NCBI RefSeq assembly: GCF_027627475.1
Contig: NZ_CP115484.1
Coordinates: forward strand, 2,030,001-2,094,000
DNA from: Paenibacillus sp. SYP-B4298
Lineage (GTDB): Bacteria > Bacillota > Bacilli > Paenibacillales > Paenibacillaceae
Length of the DNA stretch: 64,000 nucleotides
Direction: 5' to 3'
Shown here: piece after piece, positions 26,797-36,515 of the stretch
How positions within the stretch are numbered: the first letter of the stretch is position 1
Layout of the letters: each line of letters starts with the position of its first letter
Position numbers and translations under genes: made by a program
Notes under the pieces: model-generated
What the model was told of the DNA's origin: nothing
The model's input: only the letters and a program-made list of their open reading frames with translations
Database searches by the model: none

Positions 26797-29700
26797 TTAC
26801 ACGCGGTTTACTGCGAGGAGGAGATTATAGACCGCTTGCAGCAGCTCCTTGCGCGTGACCTCTGCGCCAGGCTGGAAGGCGCCGCCGCCAGTACCGCGCA
26901 GCAGCTCATAGCTTACTGCATCATAGACGGCTTGCGCTGCCCATGGAGAGATGGATGCCGCATCCTTCGTGAACATCTTGCTCAAGGCATCTAGCGACTC
27001 AGCATATGCTGTGGCTGGCGATGAGCTAACTGTAAGCCCCATCTTATAACTGTAGGCACGCACCAATACAGAGGCAAGCTGCTCTCTTGTTAACTGGGAG
27101 TCGGTACCGAATTGTCCATTGCTGCCTACCATCAGGCCGGATGCAGAGACGGCTGAGATGGCATCACGCAGGCTCGCATCGGATGGCACATCGCCAAACG
27201 GCAAGGAGGCTACAGGAGCAGCCGGCAGCGTCAGAGCTTGTGCGAGCAGCAGAGCCAGCTCGCCGCGGGTAACGAGAGCATCCGGCTCCAGTTGTCCTGT
27301 GCTGCTGAGGTTGACCAATCCCCAAGCTGCCATCGTCTTGGCCGCCGGAGCTGCCCAATGCTGATCCTTCAAATCTGGGAAGGAGGGATTGGACTCCAAG
27401 AAGGCATAGGTACCCAAGGCAGCAAGCTTGGCAGCGGCAGGGGTAATAGCGGGTGAAGCCTGTTGTACCCGCTTCCATGTCTGTTTCTCGCTATCCCAGC
27501 TATAGAGCGCGATCCGCTCCAGGACACGCTCTGCAGGTAGCTGCTGCGTCTGAAGCGCCACCGTCACAGGATCAGCGAGCTCCGTCAGTGGAAGCTGCTC
27601 TCCTTTGGAGTTCAGTGCGATCAGTTGGACTGTGACCTGCCCACTTGCAGGGATCAAGCCGTTGTTGCCAACTGCTGCGGAATCTATCGATTTCCAGTCA
27701 AGCTGAATCAGGATACGTCCTTGCTCGCCGGCAGCCTTGCCGGCTGGAGCAAGCACCGTTGCCGGGAAGGTCCACTCATAGCCGCCTTTATGCAGGACGA
27801 GAGAGCGGCTGCCCAGCAGCTCCGCAGCATTCGCGGGAAGTACAGCATAGCGCTCATTATCCTTCAGCTTGATGACGGCGGAACCGGAGCCCTCAAGCTG
27901 GCTAGCTGTTACAGCCAATGATTGCTCAGGCAGCGCTGGCTGAGAGGACGGAACGCTAACGGTGGAAGCGCTCGGATAATAAGGGGCTGGCTGTTGCGGT
28001 TCAGCGGATACGAGCTGAAGCGTGCCGAAGCCTGAAGTATTCTGATACGAATTGCCAGTCGGGTCCGTCCAGGTGACCACGCCACTTCGAGCGCCTGTCC
28101 CGGTTGAATCATCATTGACCTGCGCATCAAATCCGAGATACGTTCCTGGAGCTGCGCGCAGCGTGTCCAGTGCGATTGCCGCTTCGACCCTGTAGCCGTC
28201 CGAAGTCAGGGTGGTAGCAGATTTCAGCGTTGCGGCAGATGCACTACCGCCGAAGCTTTGCTGATTGTCATAATTAATGCGGTACTGTCCATCATCCTGC
28301 TGGTAGATGGTTGTCTTCGCATTGTTGCGGTCGATAAACAATTCAATGGAGTCCTGCTCCCATACATTTGCACTTGCTTTGCTGAGCTTGCTGTCCTTAA
28401 CGTCGGCCAGCACATACAGATGGCCTTCATCCCATAAGAGACGTACCTTGGCTGTAGCTCCAGAGCTGCCTATTACCCATGTGTCTGTTGTAACGGAAGT
28501 CGCAGCATTCCAGATCGCATCAACCTGACCATCAATTACTGGCGTACCTTTCGTCACTTGAGTCAGCTTGGCAGGATGCTCGAGCTTGAGCTTGCCAAGC
28601 TGGTCGGGCTGCTGCTCTTGTTTGTGGTAAGGGTTATTCCAGGAGAGCGACTGCTCGCGGCTTGCGCTCGTCACACGAACATCGAACGTTAGCTGTCCGC
28701 CTATTGCCGGATTGGCAAGCTCATGCGGCACTGCCGCCTGCAGGGTATAGCCGCCGCTGCGCGGAGTCCGTACAGAGTCGGCCGCTTGCGATTCATCCGC
28801 AGTGGCTGGGAACGTGTATTGCTTGCCGCCGACAAACAGATCAATCCGGTCACCTTCTCCGGCCTTCGTGTCGGAGACATCCACATGCACGTACAGCTTC
28901 GTATTGTCCCACAGCAGCTTGACGTCTGCTCCGTACTCATCTGTGCTGCCAGACAAGGAGAGGGCGCCGGTTCCATTCCACAGCGTTGACGGTGTTGGCT
29001 GCAAGCTCACTGTGCCCTGGCGTACACCTGCTTCCTTTGCCTGATAAGGAACACGGCTCGGATCGATCAGCGCCCAGTAAGCATATTTGGGCTGCAGCTC
29101 TCTGTCAAAGAGCAGAGCAGGGTTCGGGCGTACTGTAGGGTAAGTGTTCAGCCATGTTCTGCTGTCATCTGTACCCCATACGGTTACATTGCTAATCTTG
29201 TCGCCCAGCTCCCGGAACAGCTCGAACAGCTCCTTGTAGCGGTAAGCCTGAACGATGAGGATGTCTTCTGGTACAGTCTCATAAACATCCCGGTCATTCG
29301 TGTAGACACTGACATCCAGCTCGGTAATCTGGTTATCGAGCCCAAGGGATGCAAATTTCTCAATGGATGCCCGAATCGAGTCGAGTGAAGGATGGACGAT
29401 ATTGACATGCGTCTGGTGTCCGACTCCATCAATCGGCACCCCCTTATCCAGCATGGATTTCACCAGATTGTAGAGATGGTCTCGCTTGGCAGGTTGATCT
29501 GTGTTGTAATCATTAATATACAGCCGGGCTTTATCGCCCGCAGCTTTACGGGTTTCGATGAACGCGGTCTCGATAAAGTCGGTTCCGGTCAGTCGGTACC
29601 ATTCGCTGCGGCGCAAGCCATCTGGCTGCCCAGGGTCGATAACCTCATTGACGACATCCCAGTCGGTAATGTCATCCTTGTAGCGTTCAACAACCGCGTG

Positions 29701-30636
29701 AATATAATTAGTCAGGCGCTCCAGCACCAGCTTCTTGTTCTCCGGGGTCGCCGCCAGGGGATTATTGTTCGAATCTTTGAACATCCATTCAGCCGCCTGT
29801 GAATGCCAAGCCAGCGTGTGGAAGCGAACGTCCATATTGTTCTTCTTGGCAAAAGCAATGAGCTTATCTGCAGGCTCCCAGTTCCACTTGCCCTCCGACG
29901 GCGACAAGGAGCCAGGCTTCATCGAGTTTTCAGCGACAATGGAGTTGAAATGCTTCTTCACCAGCTCTCCGTAAGCGCCTTCAGTTTGTAACGCCTCAAT
30001 CGCTACGCCGAACGTGAACAGGTCCTTGTATGTACCGGCAAGCGATGGAACTTCTGTATCATTGACGGCCTTCAGCTCGACATCATCCACGTAGAAGGAA
30101 GCAAGCCCTTGATCGGACTCGACATAGAGGGATAGCGCATCTGCTTCATTCGTCAGCTCATAATTGCCTGACAGCTTCACCCACGAGCCAGCGGTTACAA
30201 GCGTATTAGGTGCAATCGTATCATAATTGGTTTCCCCTGCGAGTGTGCGCTGCAAGCTGATACGGAGCGAGGTATCAGGCTGTTCCGCTCCCAGTCTCAC
30301 CCATGCGCTGACAGAATAGAGGGTCTTCGGCTGCAGCTTGCCTTTAACGTCCAGTGACGGCCCGCTATAGTTTTCTGTTCTCCCCTCGGTATACAGGCTG
30401 TAGTTCCCCGCATGCGCCAGAGCATCGCTAGCCGCTACCGTCTCCTTGCCAATGCGGGACGCCCATCCTTGGGTGGTGCCGTCTTCAAAATCATACACAT
30501 AGGCTGTCTTAGCCTCTGCGGCCACTGCTGCCGTCTCGGATTCTGTAGCTTCTCCAAATGCGGAGAACGCTAGCGACGACCCGATCAGGCTGAGCGCCAA
30601 GAAGGAAAGGCTCATCTTTTTTACTAGCTTCAGCAC
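26797..30636 (-). CDS. Secreted S-layer-anchored endo-1,4-beta-xylanase (CBM, GH10, CBM9 x2, SLH)
   Basis: Cell-surface xylanase of about 1279 residues. Order: signal peptide (1-30), a CBM22/CBM4_9-type module (about 45-190), and a GH10 catalytic barrel (about 200-530) with acid/base Glu331 (WDVVNEVID) and nucleophile Glu439 (ITELDVSV). Two CBM9-like modules (about 545-875) follow, then a linker with beta-sandwich character and three SLH repeats (about 1090-1279; FPDLKDQHWAAPA, LPFGDVPSDASLRDAI and the last near VTRKELLQAVYNLL). GTG 30636 is preferred because GGAG is 9 bases upstream; the ATG at 30645 abuts that site. A cre-like site lies in the promoter region, so catabolite repression is likely. 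Confidence 0.93.
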   Translation of the reverse strand: MLKLVKKMSLSFLALSLIGSSLAFSAFGEATESETAAVAAEAKTAYVYDFEDGTTQGWASRIGKETVAASDALAHAGNYSLYTEGRTENYSGPSLDVKGKLQPKTLYSVSAWVRLGAEQPDTSLRISLQRTLAGETNYDTIAPNTLVTAGSWVKLSGNYELTNEADALSLYVESDQGLASFYVDDVELKAVNDTEVPSLAGTYKDLFTFGVAIEALQTEGAYGELVKKHFNSIVAENSMKPGSLSPSEGKWNWEPADKLIAFAKKNNMDVRFHTLAWHSQAAEWMFKDSNNNPLAATPENKKLVLERLTNYIHAVVERYKDDITDWDVVNEVIDPGQPDGLRRSEWYRLTGTDFIETAFIETRKAAGDKARLYINDYNTDQPAKRDHLYNLVKSMLDKGVPIDGVGHQTHVNIVHPSLDSIRASIEKFASLGLDNQITELDVSVYTNDRDVYETVPEDILIVQAYRYKELFELFRELGDKISNVTVWGTDDSRTWLNTYPTVRPNPALLFDRELQPKYAYWALIDPSRVPYQAKEAGVRQGTVSLQPTPSTLWNGTGALSLSGSTDEYGADVKLLWDNTKLYVHVDVSDTKAGEGDRIDLFVGGKQYTFPATADESQAADSVRTPRSGGYTLQAAVPHELANPAIGGQLTFDVRVTSASREQSLSWNNPYHKQEQQPDQLGKLKLEHPAKLTQVTKGTPVIDGQVDAIWNAATSVTTDTWVIGSSGATAKVRLLWDEGHLYVLADVKDSKLSKASANVWEQDSIELFIDRNNAKTTIYQQDDGQYRINYDNQQSFGGSASAATLKSATTLTSDGYRVEAAIALDTLRAAPGTYLGFDAQVNDDSTGTGARSGVVTWTDPTGNSYQNTSGFGTLQLVSAEPQQPAPYYPSASTVSVPSSQPALPEQSLAVTASQLEGSGSAVIKLKDNERYAVLPANAAELLGSRSLVLHKGGYEWTFPATVLAPAGKAAGEQGRILIQLDWKSIDSAAVGNNGLIPASGQVTVQLIALNSKGEQLPLTELADPVTVALQTQQLPAERVLERIALYSWDSEKQTWKRVQQASPAITPAAAKLAALGTYAFLESNPSFPDLKDQHWAAPAAKTMAAWGLVNLSSTGQLEPDALVTRGELALLLAQALTLPAAPVASLPFGDVPSDASLRDAISAVSASGLMVGSNGQFGTDSQLTREQLASVLVRAYSYKMGLTVSSSPATAYAESLDALSKMFTKDAASISPWAAQAVYDAVSYELLRGTGGGAFQPGAEVTRKELLQAVYNLLLAVNRV

Positions 30637-30747
30637 AATAGGCATCTCCTTTTATCCCTTTATTTTTCAGTTCTGTTGTTGTGGTATGGGCTTGTCTGCT
30701 ATCGCCCAGTCCAGGTCTCCAGGCGCAGCCTCCTCCTTCCTCAAGTT

Positions 30748-30763
30748 TTAAAGCGCTTCCAAT
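30748..30763 (-). promoter_or_regulatory. Candidate CcpA cre site of the xylanase gene
   Basis: On the minus strand TTGGAAGCGCTTTAAA fits the cre consensus (TGNAANCGNTNNCA) except near the 3' edge. It is about 110 bases upstream of the xylanase start, which suits carbon catabolite control. Confidence 0.6.
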
Positions 30764-30856
30764 CACTTCGTCTATTATCTTACTGAACAGAAAATCAACC
30801 CACAATTGATAAATTATAGGTCATGCTTAGAAAATCTTATATGTTATTCAATTCAA

Positions 30857-31468
30857 TCAAGAACGGCTACGCCAAATCCGATATACTGCGTAGCCAGTAA
30901 CACACATTAGTACGTAGAGGATAAGGATCAGCAACGCTTGTCTCCAATTCTCCGCCAATTGTGAGCCCAGATAGGAGAAGAACAGCAAGGCAGGCAGCTT
31001 GCCAAGCGACGAAGCGATGATGTAAGTAGATAACCGGATGGACAGCAGAGCCGGATAAATATTGACTAGCGCCTGCGGCAGAAAGGGAATCAGTCTTGCT
31101 GTAAATATCGTCAGAAAGGGACGGCGCTCCATTAATTGTCCTAACTGCTCTGCATGCCGAAAACGGCTGATGTAGGCGCGTCCCGCATCCCTGTAGAATC
31201 GGCTGACAAACAGGAAGACGATCGCGGAGGCGAGCGAGACCGCCGTCCAACTAACCATTGCGCCTGTTAACGGCCCGTACTTGAAGCCGAGCGCCCCGAT
31301 GACGAGCTTGTAGGGGAGCACAGGAAATAGTGCAAGAATGAGTGCAGATATCGCAACTAGCGGCAGCGGAGCATCTCCATGCAGCAGCCAATCGGAGAGC
31401 ACGTTACGGTTCATATAGATAATCGTAATGAGAAATGCATACGTAGCGGCGGCTTTCCACCATTTCAT
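30857..31468 (-). CDS. TVP38/TMEM64-family membrane protein
   Basis: 203-residue integral membrane protein of the DedA-like VTT superfamily, which is associated with lipid scrambling or transport. About five hydrophobic segments are seen. The conserved VTT core is visible: FPVLPYKLVIGALGFKYGPLTGAMVSW and, later, FTARLIPFLPQALVNIYPALL. The start is ATG 31468, with AAAGGAG 10 bases upstream; an upstream in-frame extension is not membrane-like and lacks a site. It stands alone, convergent with nothing and divergent from the GNAT gene. Confidence 0.85.
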   Translation of the reverse strand: MKWWKAAATYAFLITIIYMNRNVLSDWLLHGDAPLPLVAISALILALFPVLPYKLVIGALGFKYGPLTGAMVSWTAVSLASAIVFLFVSRFYRDAGRAYISRFRHAEQLGQLMERRPFLTIFTARLIPFLPQALVNIYPALLSIRLSTYIIASSLGKLPALLFFSYLGSQLAENWRQALLILILYVLMCVTGYAVYRIWRSRS

Positions 31469-31741
31469 CGTGAAGCAGCTCCTTTCCTGCGTGCAGGCTT
31501 GATTGCAATAAACGGGCGGCGGAGGAAGTCGATCTGCCGCACTGTTCCTAGTATAGCATGCCAGGTGCTCGCTTGCTTTACTTGCCATGACCGTCCCTAA
31601 GAGCGAGCCTGATCGGGCATATGGCGAAAGTTTCCTGTAAAAGAGCAGGAAGGGTGTGGTAAAATCTGTATACCTGCCATCATAACGATAAGCTAAGAGG
31701 ATGAGCCGCAAGGATTATCACTCCAAACTGGGGGAACAAGT

Positions 31742-32326
31742 ATGAAGATAGAGGATGTGTTCGCGAAGCTGCCGAGACTGGAAACGGACAGGCTGCTGCT
31801 GCGCAAAATCGAGCCCTGGGACGAAGCGGACATGTATGCCTATTGCTCGGACCCGGAGGTAAGCCGCTATACAAGCTGGTCTGCACATCCTGGTATCGAT
31901 TATACGCGCAGCTTTATTGAGTGGCTGACTGGCAAATACAATGACGGACAGGTCGCCCCATGGGGGATCGTAGAGAAAGCCTCGGGTACATTGATCGGCA
32001 CAATCGGGTTTGTTCATTGGGAGCCGGCTCATGCCAAGGCCGAGCTGGGCTATGCGCTAAGCCGGGAATATTGGAATCGGGGCATCACGTCGGAGGCGGT
32101 ACGCCGCATCCTTTCTTTTGGATTCGAGACGATGGGGCTGATTCGAATCGAGGCCCGCTGCCTACCGGACAATACTGGCTCTTCGCGCGTGATGGAGAAG
32201 GTCGGCATGTGCTTCGAGGGGCGGCTGCGCAAGCAGGCGGTTGTCAAGGGAAAGCACGAGGATATGCTGCTCTATTCTGCCATTTTGTTATCAGAGCCGA
32301 CATCGACAACCATCTACTGGGGATAG
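31742..32326 (+). CDS. GNAT acetyltransferase (RimJ/RimL-like)
   Basis: 194-residue acyl-CoA-dependent N-acetyltransferase. Typical features are LETDRLLLRKIEPWDEADMY at the N-terminus, a GTIGFVHWEPAHAKAELGYALS strand block, the acetyl-CoA loop region YWNRGITSEAVRRILSFGF, and the C-terminal NTGSSRVMEKVGMCFEGRL that marks RimJ-type enzymes. GGGGGA lies 7 bases before the ATG. The substrate is not predictable (ribosomal protein N-terminus, or small amine). It precedes the HAD gene by 21 bases, so they are likely co-transcribed. Confidence 0.88.
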   Translation: MKIEDVFAKLPRLETDRLLLRKIEPWDEADMYAYCSDPEVSRYTSWSAHPGIDYTRSFIEWLTGKYNDGQVAPWGIVEKASGTLIGTIGFVHWEPAHAKAELGYALSREYWNRGITSEAVRRILSFGFETMGLIRIEARCLPDNTGSSRVMEKVGMCFEGRLRKQAVVKGKHEDMLLYSAILLSEPTSTTIYWG

Positions 32327-32347
32327 AGAGGACAGGGAAGCTAAGCA

Positions 32348-33064
32348 ATGATTAAAGGTATTATTTTTGATATGGACAACACGCTGCTCCAGTCGCGAAT
32401 AGACTTTGCCGCAATGAAGAACGATCTGCAGCGCCTGCTTGCCGAGCATGACCTCATTGAGGAAGGGCTGCAAGTAGACGAATATACTCCCTCCATGCTG
32501 CTACAGCATGCCAGAGAACAGGAGGGGGGACGGCGCATCGAGCCGTTGTTGCTAGAGACGATAACACGTTATGAATATGCAGGCATGAAGGATGTGGGGC
32601 TTGAGCCTGGTGCATCGGAGCTGCTGCATAAGCTAAGCGGGTATTATACGCTTGTACTTCTTACGAATAATGCGCAAGCCGCAACGGAACGCGCGCTGCG
32701 CGCCACAGCGCTTTACCCGCTGTTCGAGCTGATTATATGCCGCGATCAGGTGAAGGCGCTGAAGCCTGCGCCCGATGGGTATGAGCTGGCCAAATCCCAT
32801 TTCCCGGAGATCGCGCCGGAGCAGTGGGTTTCCGTAGGTGACGCCTGGATCGACGGGCGGGCTTCGATCGATGCGTCGATTCCGTTTATCGCCTATAAAA
32901 CCTCGGTAGAGCATATGCGCTCGAAGGGTGTGGAGCCCGTCGCTTCGATCCAGGCGCTATCTGAGCTGATCGCTTGGCTGCGAGATCGACGCACCGATGT
33001 CAGCGATGCGTTGGGGGGACACGCAGGTGCTCCAGCCTACAATGCAGAGCTTCAAGACAGTTAG
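32348..33064 (+). CDS. HAD-family hydrolase
   Basis: 238-residue phosphatase-type HAD enzyme. All four motifs are seen: DMDNTLL (nucleophile Asp8, acid Asp10), LLTNN (motif II Thr), LKPAPDGYE (motif III Lys) and GDAWIDGRASIDA (motif IV). A helical cap follows motif I, as in the phosphoglycolate-phosphatase group. The C-terminal 25 residues are poorly conserved-looking. Substrate not predictable. It lies between the GNAT gene and the second MoxR cassette, 50 bases upstream of the latter. Confidence 0.88.
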   Translation: MIKGIIFDMDNTLLQSRIDFAAMKNDLQRLLAEHDLIEEGLQVDEYTPSMLLQHAREQEGGRRIEPLLLETITRYEYAGMKDVGLEPGASELLHKLSGYYTLVLLTNNAQAATERALRATALYPLFELIICRDQVKALKPAPDGYELAKSHFPEIAPEQWVSVGDAWIDGRASIDASIPFIAYKTSVEHMRSKGVEPVASIQALSELIAWLRDRRTDVSDALGGHAGAPAYNAELQDS

Positions 33065-33114
33065 CGCAGGCAGGTTGACTATAATTTCTTCTTCAATATA
33101 AAGGAGTGGGACAG

Positions 33115-34077
33115 ATGGAGCTCAAGGCCATCCAATCGATGGCCGACACGATCAAAGCGCGTGTCGGTCAAGTCATTGTCGGCAAAGAGGATGTTGTGGA
33201 AAAACTGCTGATCGCATTGATTACCTCCGGCCATATTCTGCTAGAGGATGTGCCAGGTACAGGCAAGACACTCATAGCCAAGGCTATAGCGAAATCCGTT
33301 CAGAGCGGCTTCAAGCGGGTACAATTCACCCCCGATCTGCTGCCTACAGATCTGAGCGGGGTACAATTCTATAATCAGAAGGAGGGCGAATTCGAGTTCA
33401 GACCCGGCCCGCTGTTCACCAATATATTGCTCGCCGATGAGATTAATCGCGCGACGCCTCGTACCCAGTCGAGCCTGCTGGAGTGCATGGAGGAGCGTCA
33501 AGTAAGTGTAGACGGCGAGACCTACATGCTGGAGCGTCCCTTTCTCGTCATCGCCACCCAGAATCCGGTTGAGCATCAAGGAACGTTCCCGCTGCCCGAA
33601 GCGCAGTTGGATCGCTTCTTGTTCAAGATACGAATGGGCTATCCGAGCTTTGAAGAAGGGCTGGCTATACTCAAGCGCTTCCGTCAGGACAATCCGCTCG
33701 ACAAGCTGGAGCCTGCTGTCCGTGCAGAGGATATTGTTGATGCCCAAAATAGCTATACCCAAGTAACCGTGCATGATGATCTGCTCGTGTATATGCTGGA
33801 GCTGATTGAGCGGACGCGCCGCCATCCAGAGCTGGAGGCAGGCATCAGCCCTCGGGGCAGCCAGGCGCTGCTGCGTGCGGTACAGGCTAAGGCGGTGCTG
33901 GAGGGACGAAGCTATGCCACACCGGATGATGTCAAAGCGATGGTGCTCCCCGTGCTGGCGCATCGGCTGATTCCGGCGGGCTATCGACAGGATCGTCATG
34001 CATTCAGCGAGCAGTTGCTGACCGAGCTGCTGCAATCGATCCCGGTGCCGACTGAAGCCCAAGCGGCAGGCGGCTGA
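33115..34077 (+). CDS. MoxR-family AAA+ ATPase (second, classical type)
   Basis: 320-residue chaperone ATPase of the main MoxR branch. Walker A is EDVPGTGKT; Walker B reads NILLADEINRA; sensor 1 is FLVIATQNP; the arginine-containing PEAQLDRFLFK is present. The start is ATG 33115, 8 bases after AAGGAG; the upstream GTG at 33106 overlaps the site. It heads a MoxR-DUF58-DUF4129 cassette, a common arrangement in which the ATPase acts on the membrane DUF58 protein. It is clearly distinct from the YehL-type ATPase at 12599, with conventional DE in Walker B. Confidence 0.94.
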   Translation: MELKAIQSMADTIKARVGQVIVGKEDVVEKLLIALITSGHILLEDVPGTGKTLIAKAIAKSVQSGFKRVQFTPDLLPTDLSGVQFYNQKEGEFEFRPGPLFTNILLADEINRATPRTQSSLLECMEERQVSVDGETYMLERPFLVIATQNPVEHQGTFPLPEAQLDRFLFKIRMGYPSFEEGLAILKRFRQDNPLDKLEPAVRAEDIVDAQNSYTQVTVHDDLLVYMLELIERTRRHPELEAGISPRGSQALLRAVQAKAVLEGRSYATPDDVKAMVLPVLAHRLIPAGYRQDRHAFSEQLLTELLQSIPVPTEAQAAGG

Positions 34078-34085
34078 GGCAGGCG

Positions 34086-35192
34086 ATGAAGCTTCATTGG
34101 GTGATTGTGATGCTGATACTGGTCGGTATGGTACAGTCGGCTATCTACAGGCGCTGGGGGCAGCGCAAGCTAACCTACAGCCGCAGCTTCAGTACGGATC
34201 GTTGCTTTGCGGGGGACAGCATCGAGATGGTCGAGCAGATCGCCAATCGAAAGCTGCTGCCGCTGCCATGGCTGAAGGTGGAGTCGCTGCTCCATTCAGG
34301 TCTGCAATTTCAGCGCCAAGCCAATCTGGACATTAGCAGCGGACAATTCATGCAGAATCACCGCAGCTTGTTTCATTTGCCGCCCTACACCAAGATTACC
34401 CGTCGTCATCGCGTCGTCTGCATGCAGCGCGGCGTCTATCGTCTGGATACGGTGTCACTGACTTGTGGCGATCTGCTAGGATTCGCCCAGACCTCTGTCA
34501 GGCTGCATGTAGGAGGCGAGCTAAGGGTTCGTCCACGACCACTGCCGATGCATCAGCTCCAGCTTCCTTCGCAGAGCTGGCAGGGTGAGCAGACGGTACA
34601 GCGCTGGATGTTGGAGGACCCGTTCCTGACAGCCGGTGTGCGCGACTACCGCAGCGGCGATTCGCTGCGTGCGGTGAACTGGAAGGCTACCGCCAGAACC
34701 GGAACGCTGCAGGTGCATAAGCGTGATTATACGGCGGATCATCGGCTGATGATCTTATTGAACGTAGAAGATCATGAGCGGATGTGGAATACGGTTAACG
34801 AGCAGGAGAGGGTGGAATGGTCAATCTCCTATGCCGCAGGCGCTGCCGCCTATGCGTCGGGCCAGGGAATGGAGGTTGGATTTGCCGTGAATGCCCCGCT
34901 GTACGACCAGCCCAAGCTCCCTGTCCGTATCATGCCGCACGGGGGACAGGGACAGCTTAACCGGATACTGGACACGATGGCGGGGCTTGTCATCGAGCAT
35001 GCCCAGCCGTTCTATGAGCTGGTGCAGCAGGAGGCAGACAGCGTGCGCGCGCGGACAGGCTACCTGGTGCTGTCCGCCTTTATGAGCGAGCGAATCGCAG
35101 CGCAGTTGGAGCGGCTGCGTCAGTTGGGACATGATGTGAATTGGATTCCCATAGGGAAGGAGGGGCGCAATGTCCAGAATATCTCCGGGTAG
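34086..35192 (+). CDS. DUF58-domain membrane protein
   Basis: 368 residues with one N-terminal membrane segment (residues about 3-20) and a VWA-like DUF58 domain. The family hallmark DPFLTAGVRDYRSGDSLRAVNWK is present (about residues 178-200), followed by a HKRDY motif and a degenerate VWA strand. It is partner of the upstream MoxR ATPase (8-base gap) and overlaps the next gene by 23 bases. Usual role inferred in the family: envelope-protein maturation or stress response; no direct evidence here. Confidence 0.9.
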   Translation: MKLHWVIVMLILVGMVQSAIYRRWGQRKLTYSRSFSTDRCFAGDSIEMVEQIANRKLLPLPWLKVESLLHSGLQFQRQANLDISSGQFMQNHRSLFHLPPYTKITRRHRVVCMQRGVYRLDTVSLTCGDLLGFAQTSVRLHVGGELRVRPRPLPMHQLQLPSQSWQGEQTVQRWMLEDPFLTAGVRDYRSGDSLRAVNWKATARTGTLQVHKRDYTADHRLMILLNVEDHERMWNTVNEQERVEWSISYAAGAAAYASGQGMEVGFAVNAPLYDQPKLPVRIMPHGGQGQLNRILDTMAGLVIEHAQPFYELVQQEADSVRARTGYLVLSAFMSERIAAQLERLRQLGHDVNWIPIGKEGRNVQNISG

Positions 35193-36456
35193 GGAGGTGC
35201 TGCGGGCTGTAGGAGCAGGGCTGCTGGAGCTGCTGTTATTTGGGCCTGCATTGCTCGTCATTCATGCTTATCTGCTGCTTCAGCCCTCCTGGCCCCTTCT
35301 CTACCTGTTGCTGGCTGGCTGCTACGGCGCAGGCTGCTGGGTGAACGGCCGCTGGCGGCTTCAACGCATGTATAAGCTGCTACTCTTCACAGTGCCCTGT
35401 GGGATGGCAGTCGCCTGGGTCAGCTTCCCCCATCGCCCGCTGAGCCTGGTGGTCGGCGGACTGCTGTGTATGGTGGCTTTATATCGGGGAGCAAGGACGG
35501 AGGGGAGCAGCCTTCTGAACCTGGGGGCCTGTCTGAGCGGCATTGCGCTCTACTTTGCCGCCTCGGCTATCTTTGTTCACGTACCGGAGCTGGAGCCTTA
35601 TGCTCCCGTACTGCTGAGTGCAGGCATCCTGGCGCTGGCGGCTGTGCTGCTTGTCTCCAATCGGCTGATGCTGCAGCGGGAAGCTGCGGCAGGGAGCAGC
35701 GAGAGGCCGCCGCGCGGCGTTCGACTGCAGAATCAGCTTCAGCTCGGGCTGCTGCTGCTCACTGCGCTTGCACTTGCATTGCTCCCGCAGCTTGATCGTG
35801 CGCTAGCCTGGCTGCGCGAGCAACTGTCTCGCCTGTTGAGCGGACTCAGCACTGGCGAGGCAGAGCCGGAGGAGGCATTGCCTCAGCAGCCAGAGCTGCC
35901 TTCGGATCTGATCGAGGAGGGACGGGCACCATCTGCCCTGTTGCAGTTGCTGGAGAGAGTGGCCGGATATATCTTGACTGCCATCATCGCCGCGGTTATG
36001 CTGTGGGCGCTCTATCAGATGGTACGTCGTATTCCCGGAATCGGAGCGAGACTACGAGGCTGGCTGGGTCGGTTGATGGTACGCGGTGAGGGTGAACAGC
36101 AAGGATATAGTGACGAGATGGAGGCACTCCCGGAACGGGAGCTCCGTCCGCAGGCCAAACGGCGCCGCAGGGATACGGCGGGTCATAGTTGGCGGGAGGA
36201 TATGAGTGCCCAGGAAAAGGTGCGCTATCTGTACGCTGCCTGGCTGCGTAAGCAGCAGGATCGCGGCTATACCCCGCGCAGCCATCTCACGCCGCGAGAG
36301 ACAGTCGAGGAGCTGGGGGAGCAGCGTCCGCTAGAGCGGGCAAGTGCCGAGCAATTGCTACAGCTCTATGAGCCGGCACGCTATGGAGGAGACGAACCGG
36401 AGGCCGACGCAATCCGTCGTGTGAAGGCCGAGCTTGATCAGCATAAGCGCAAGTAA
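35170..36456 (+). CDS. DUF4129-containing membrane protein
   Basis: 428 residues with two groups of hydrophobic segments: about six to seven in residues 15-165, one at about 185-205 and one at about 265-285. The cytoplasmic C-terminal DUF4129 domain (about 340-425) has VRYLYAAWLRKQQDRGY, LTPRETVEEL and LYEPARYGG. In the usual cassette the third protein also has an external transglutaminase domain; none is visible here and the space between membrane groups is too short. It overlaps the DUF58 gene and is followed by a perfect hairpin. Confidence 0.82.
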   Translation: MSRISPGREVLRAVGAGLLELLLFGPALLVIHAYLLLQPSWPLLYLLLAGCYGAGCWVNGRWRLQRMYKLLLFTVPCGMAVAWVSFPHRPLSLVVGGLLCMVALYRGARTEGSSLLNLGACLSGIALYFAASAIFVHVPELEPYAPVLLSAGILALAAVLLVSNRLMLQREAAAGSSERPPRGVRLQNQLQLGLLLLTALALALLPQLDRALAWLREQLSRLLSGLSTGEAEPEEALPQQPELPSDLIEEGRAPSALLQLLERVAGYILTAIIAAVMLWALYQMVRRIPGIGARLRGWLGRLMVRGEGEQQGYSDEMEALPERELRPQAKRRRRDTAGHSWREDMSAQEKVRYLYAAWLRKQQDRGYTPRSHLTPRETVEELGEQRPLERASAEQLLQLYEPARYGGDEPEADAIRRVKAELDQHKRK

Positions 36457-36469
36457 GCACAAATAAAGC

Positions 36470-36515
36470 AGCAACCCCAATGCTTCATGAAGGGGCATGG
36501 AGCATTGGGGTTGCT
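36470..36515 (+). terminator. Terminator hairpin of the second MoxR cassette
   Basis: A perfect 15-pair stem (36470-36484 with 36501-36515) lies 14 bases after the stop. It has no long T-tract. Confidence 0.7.
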
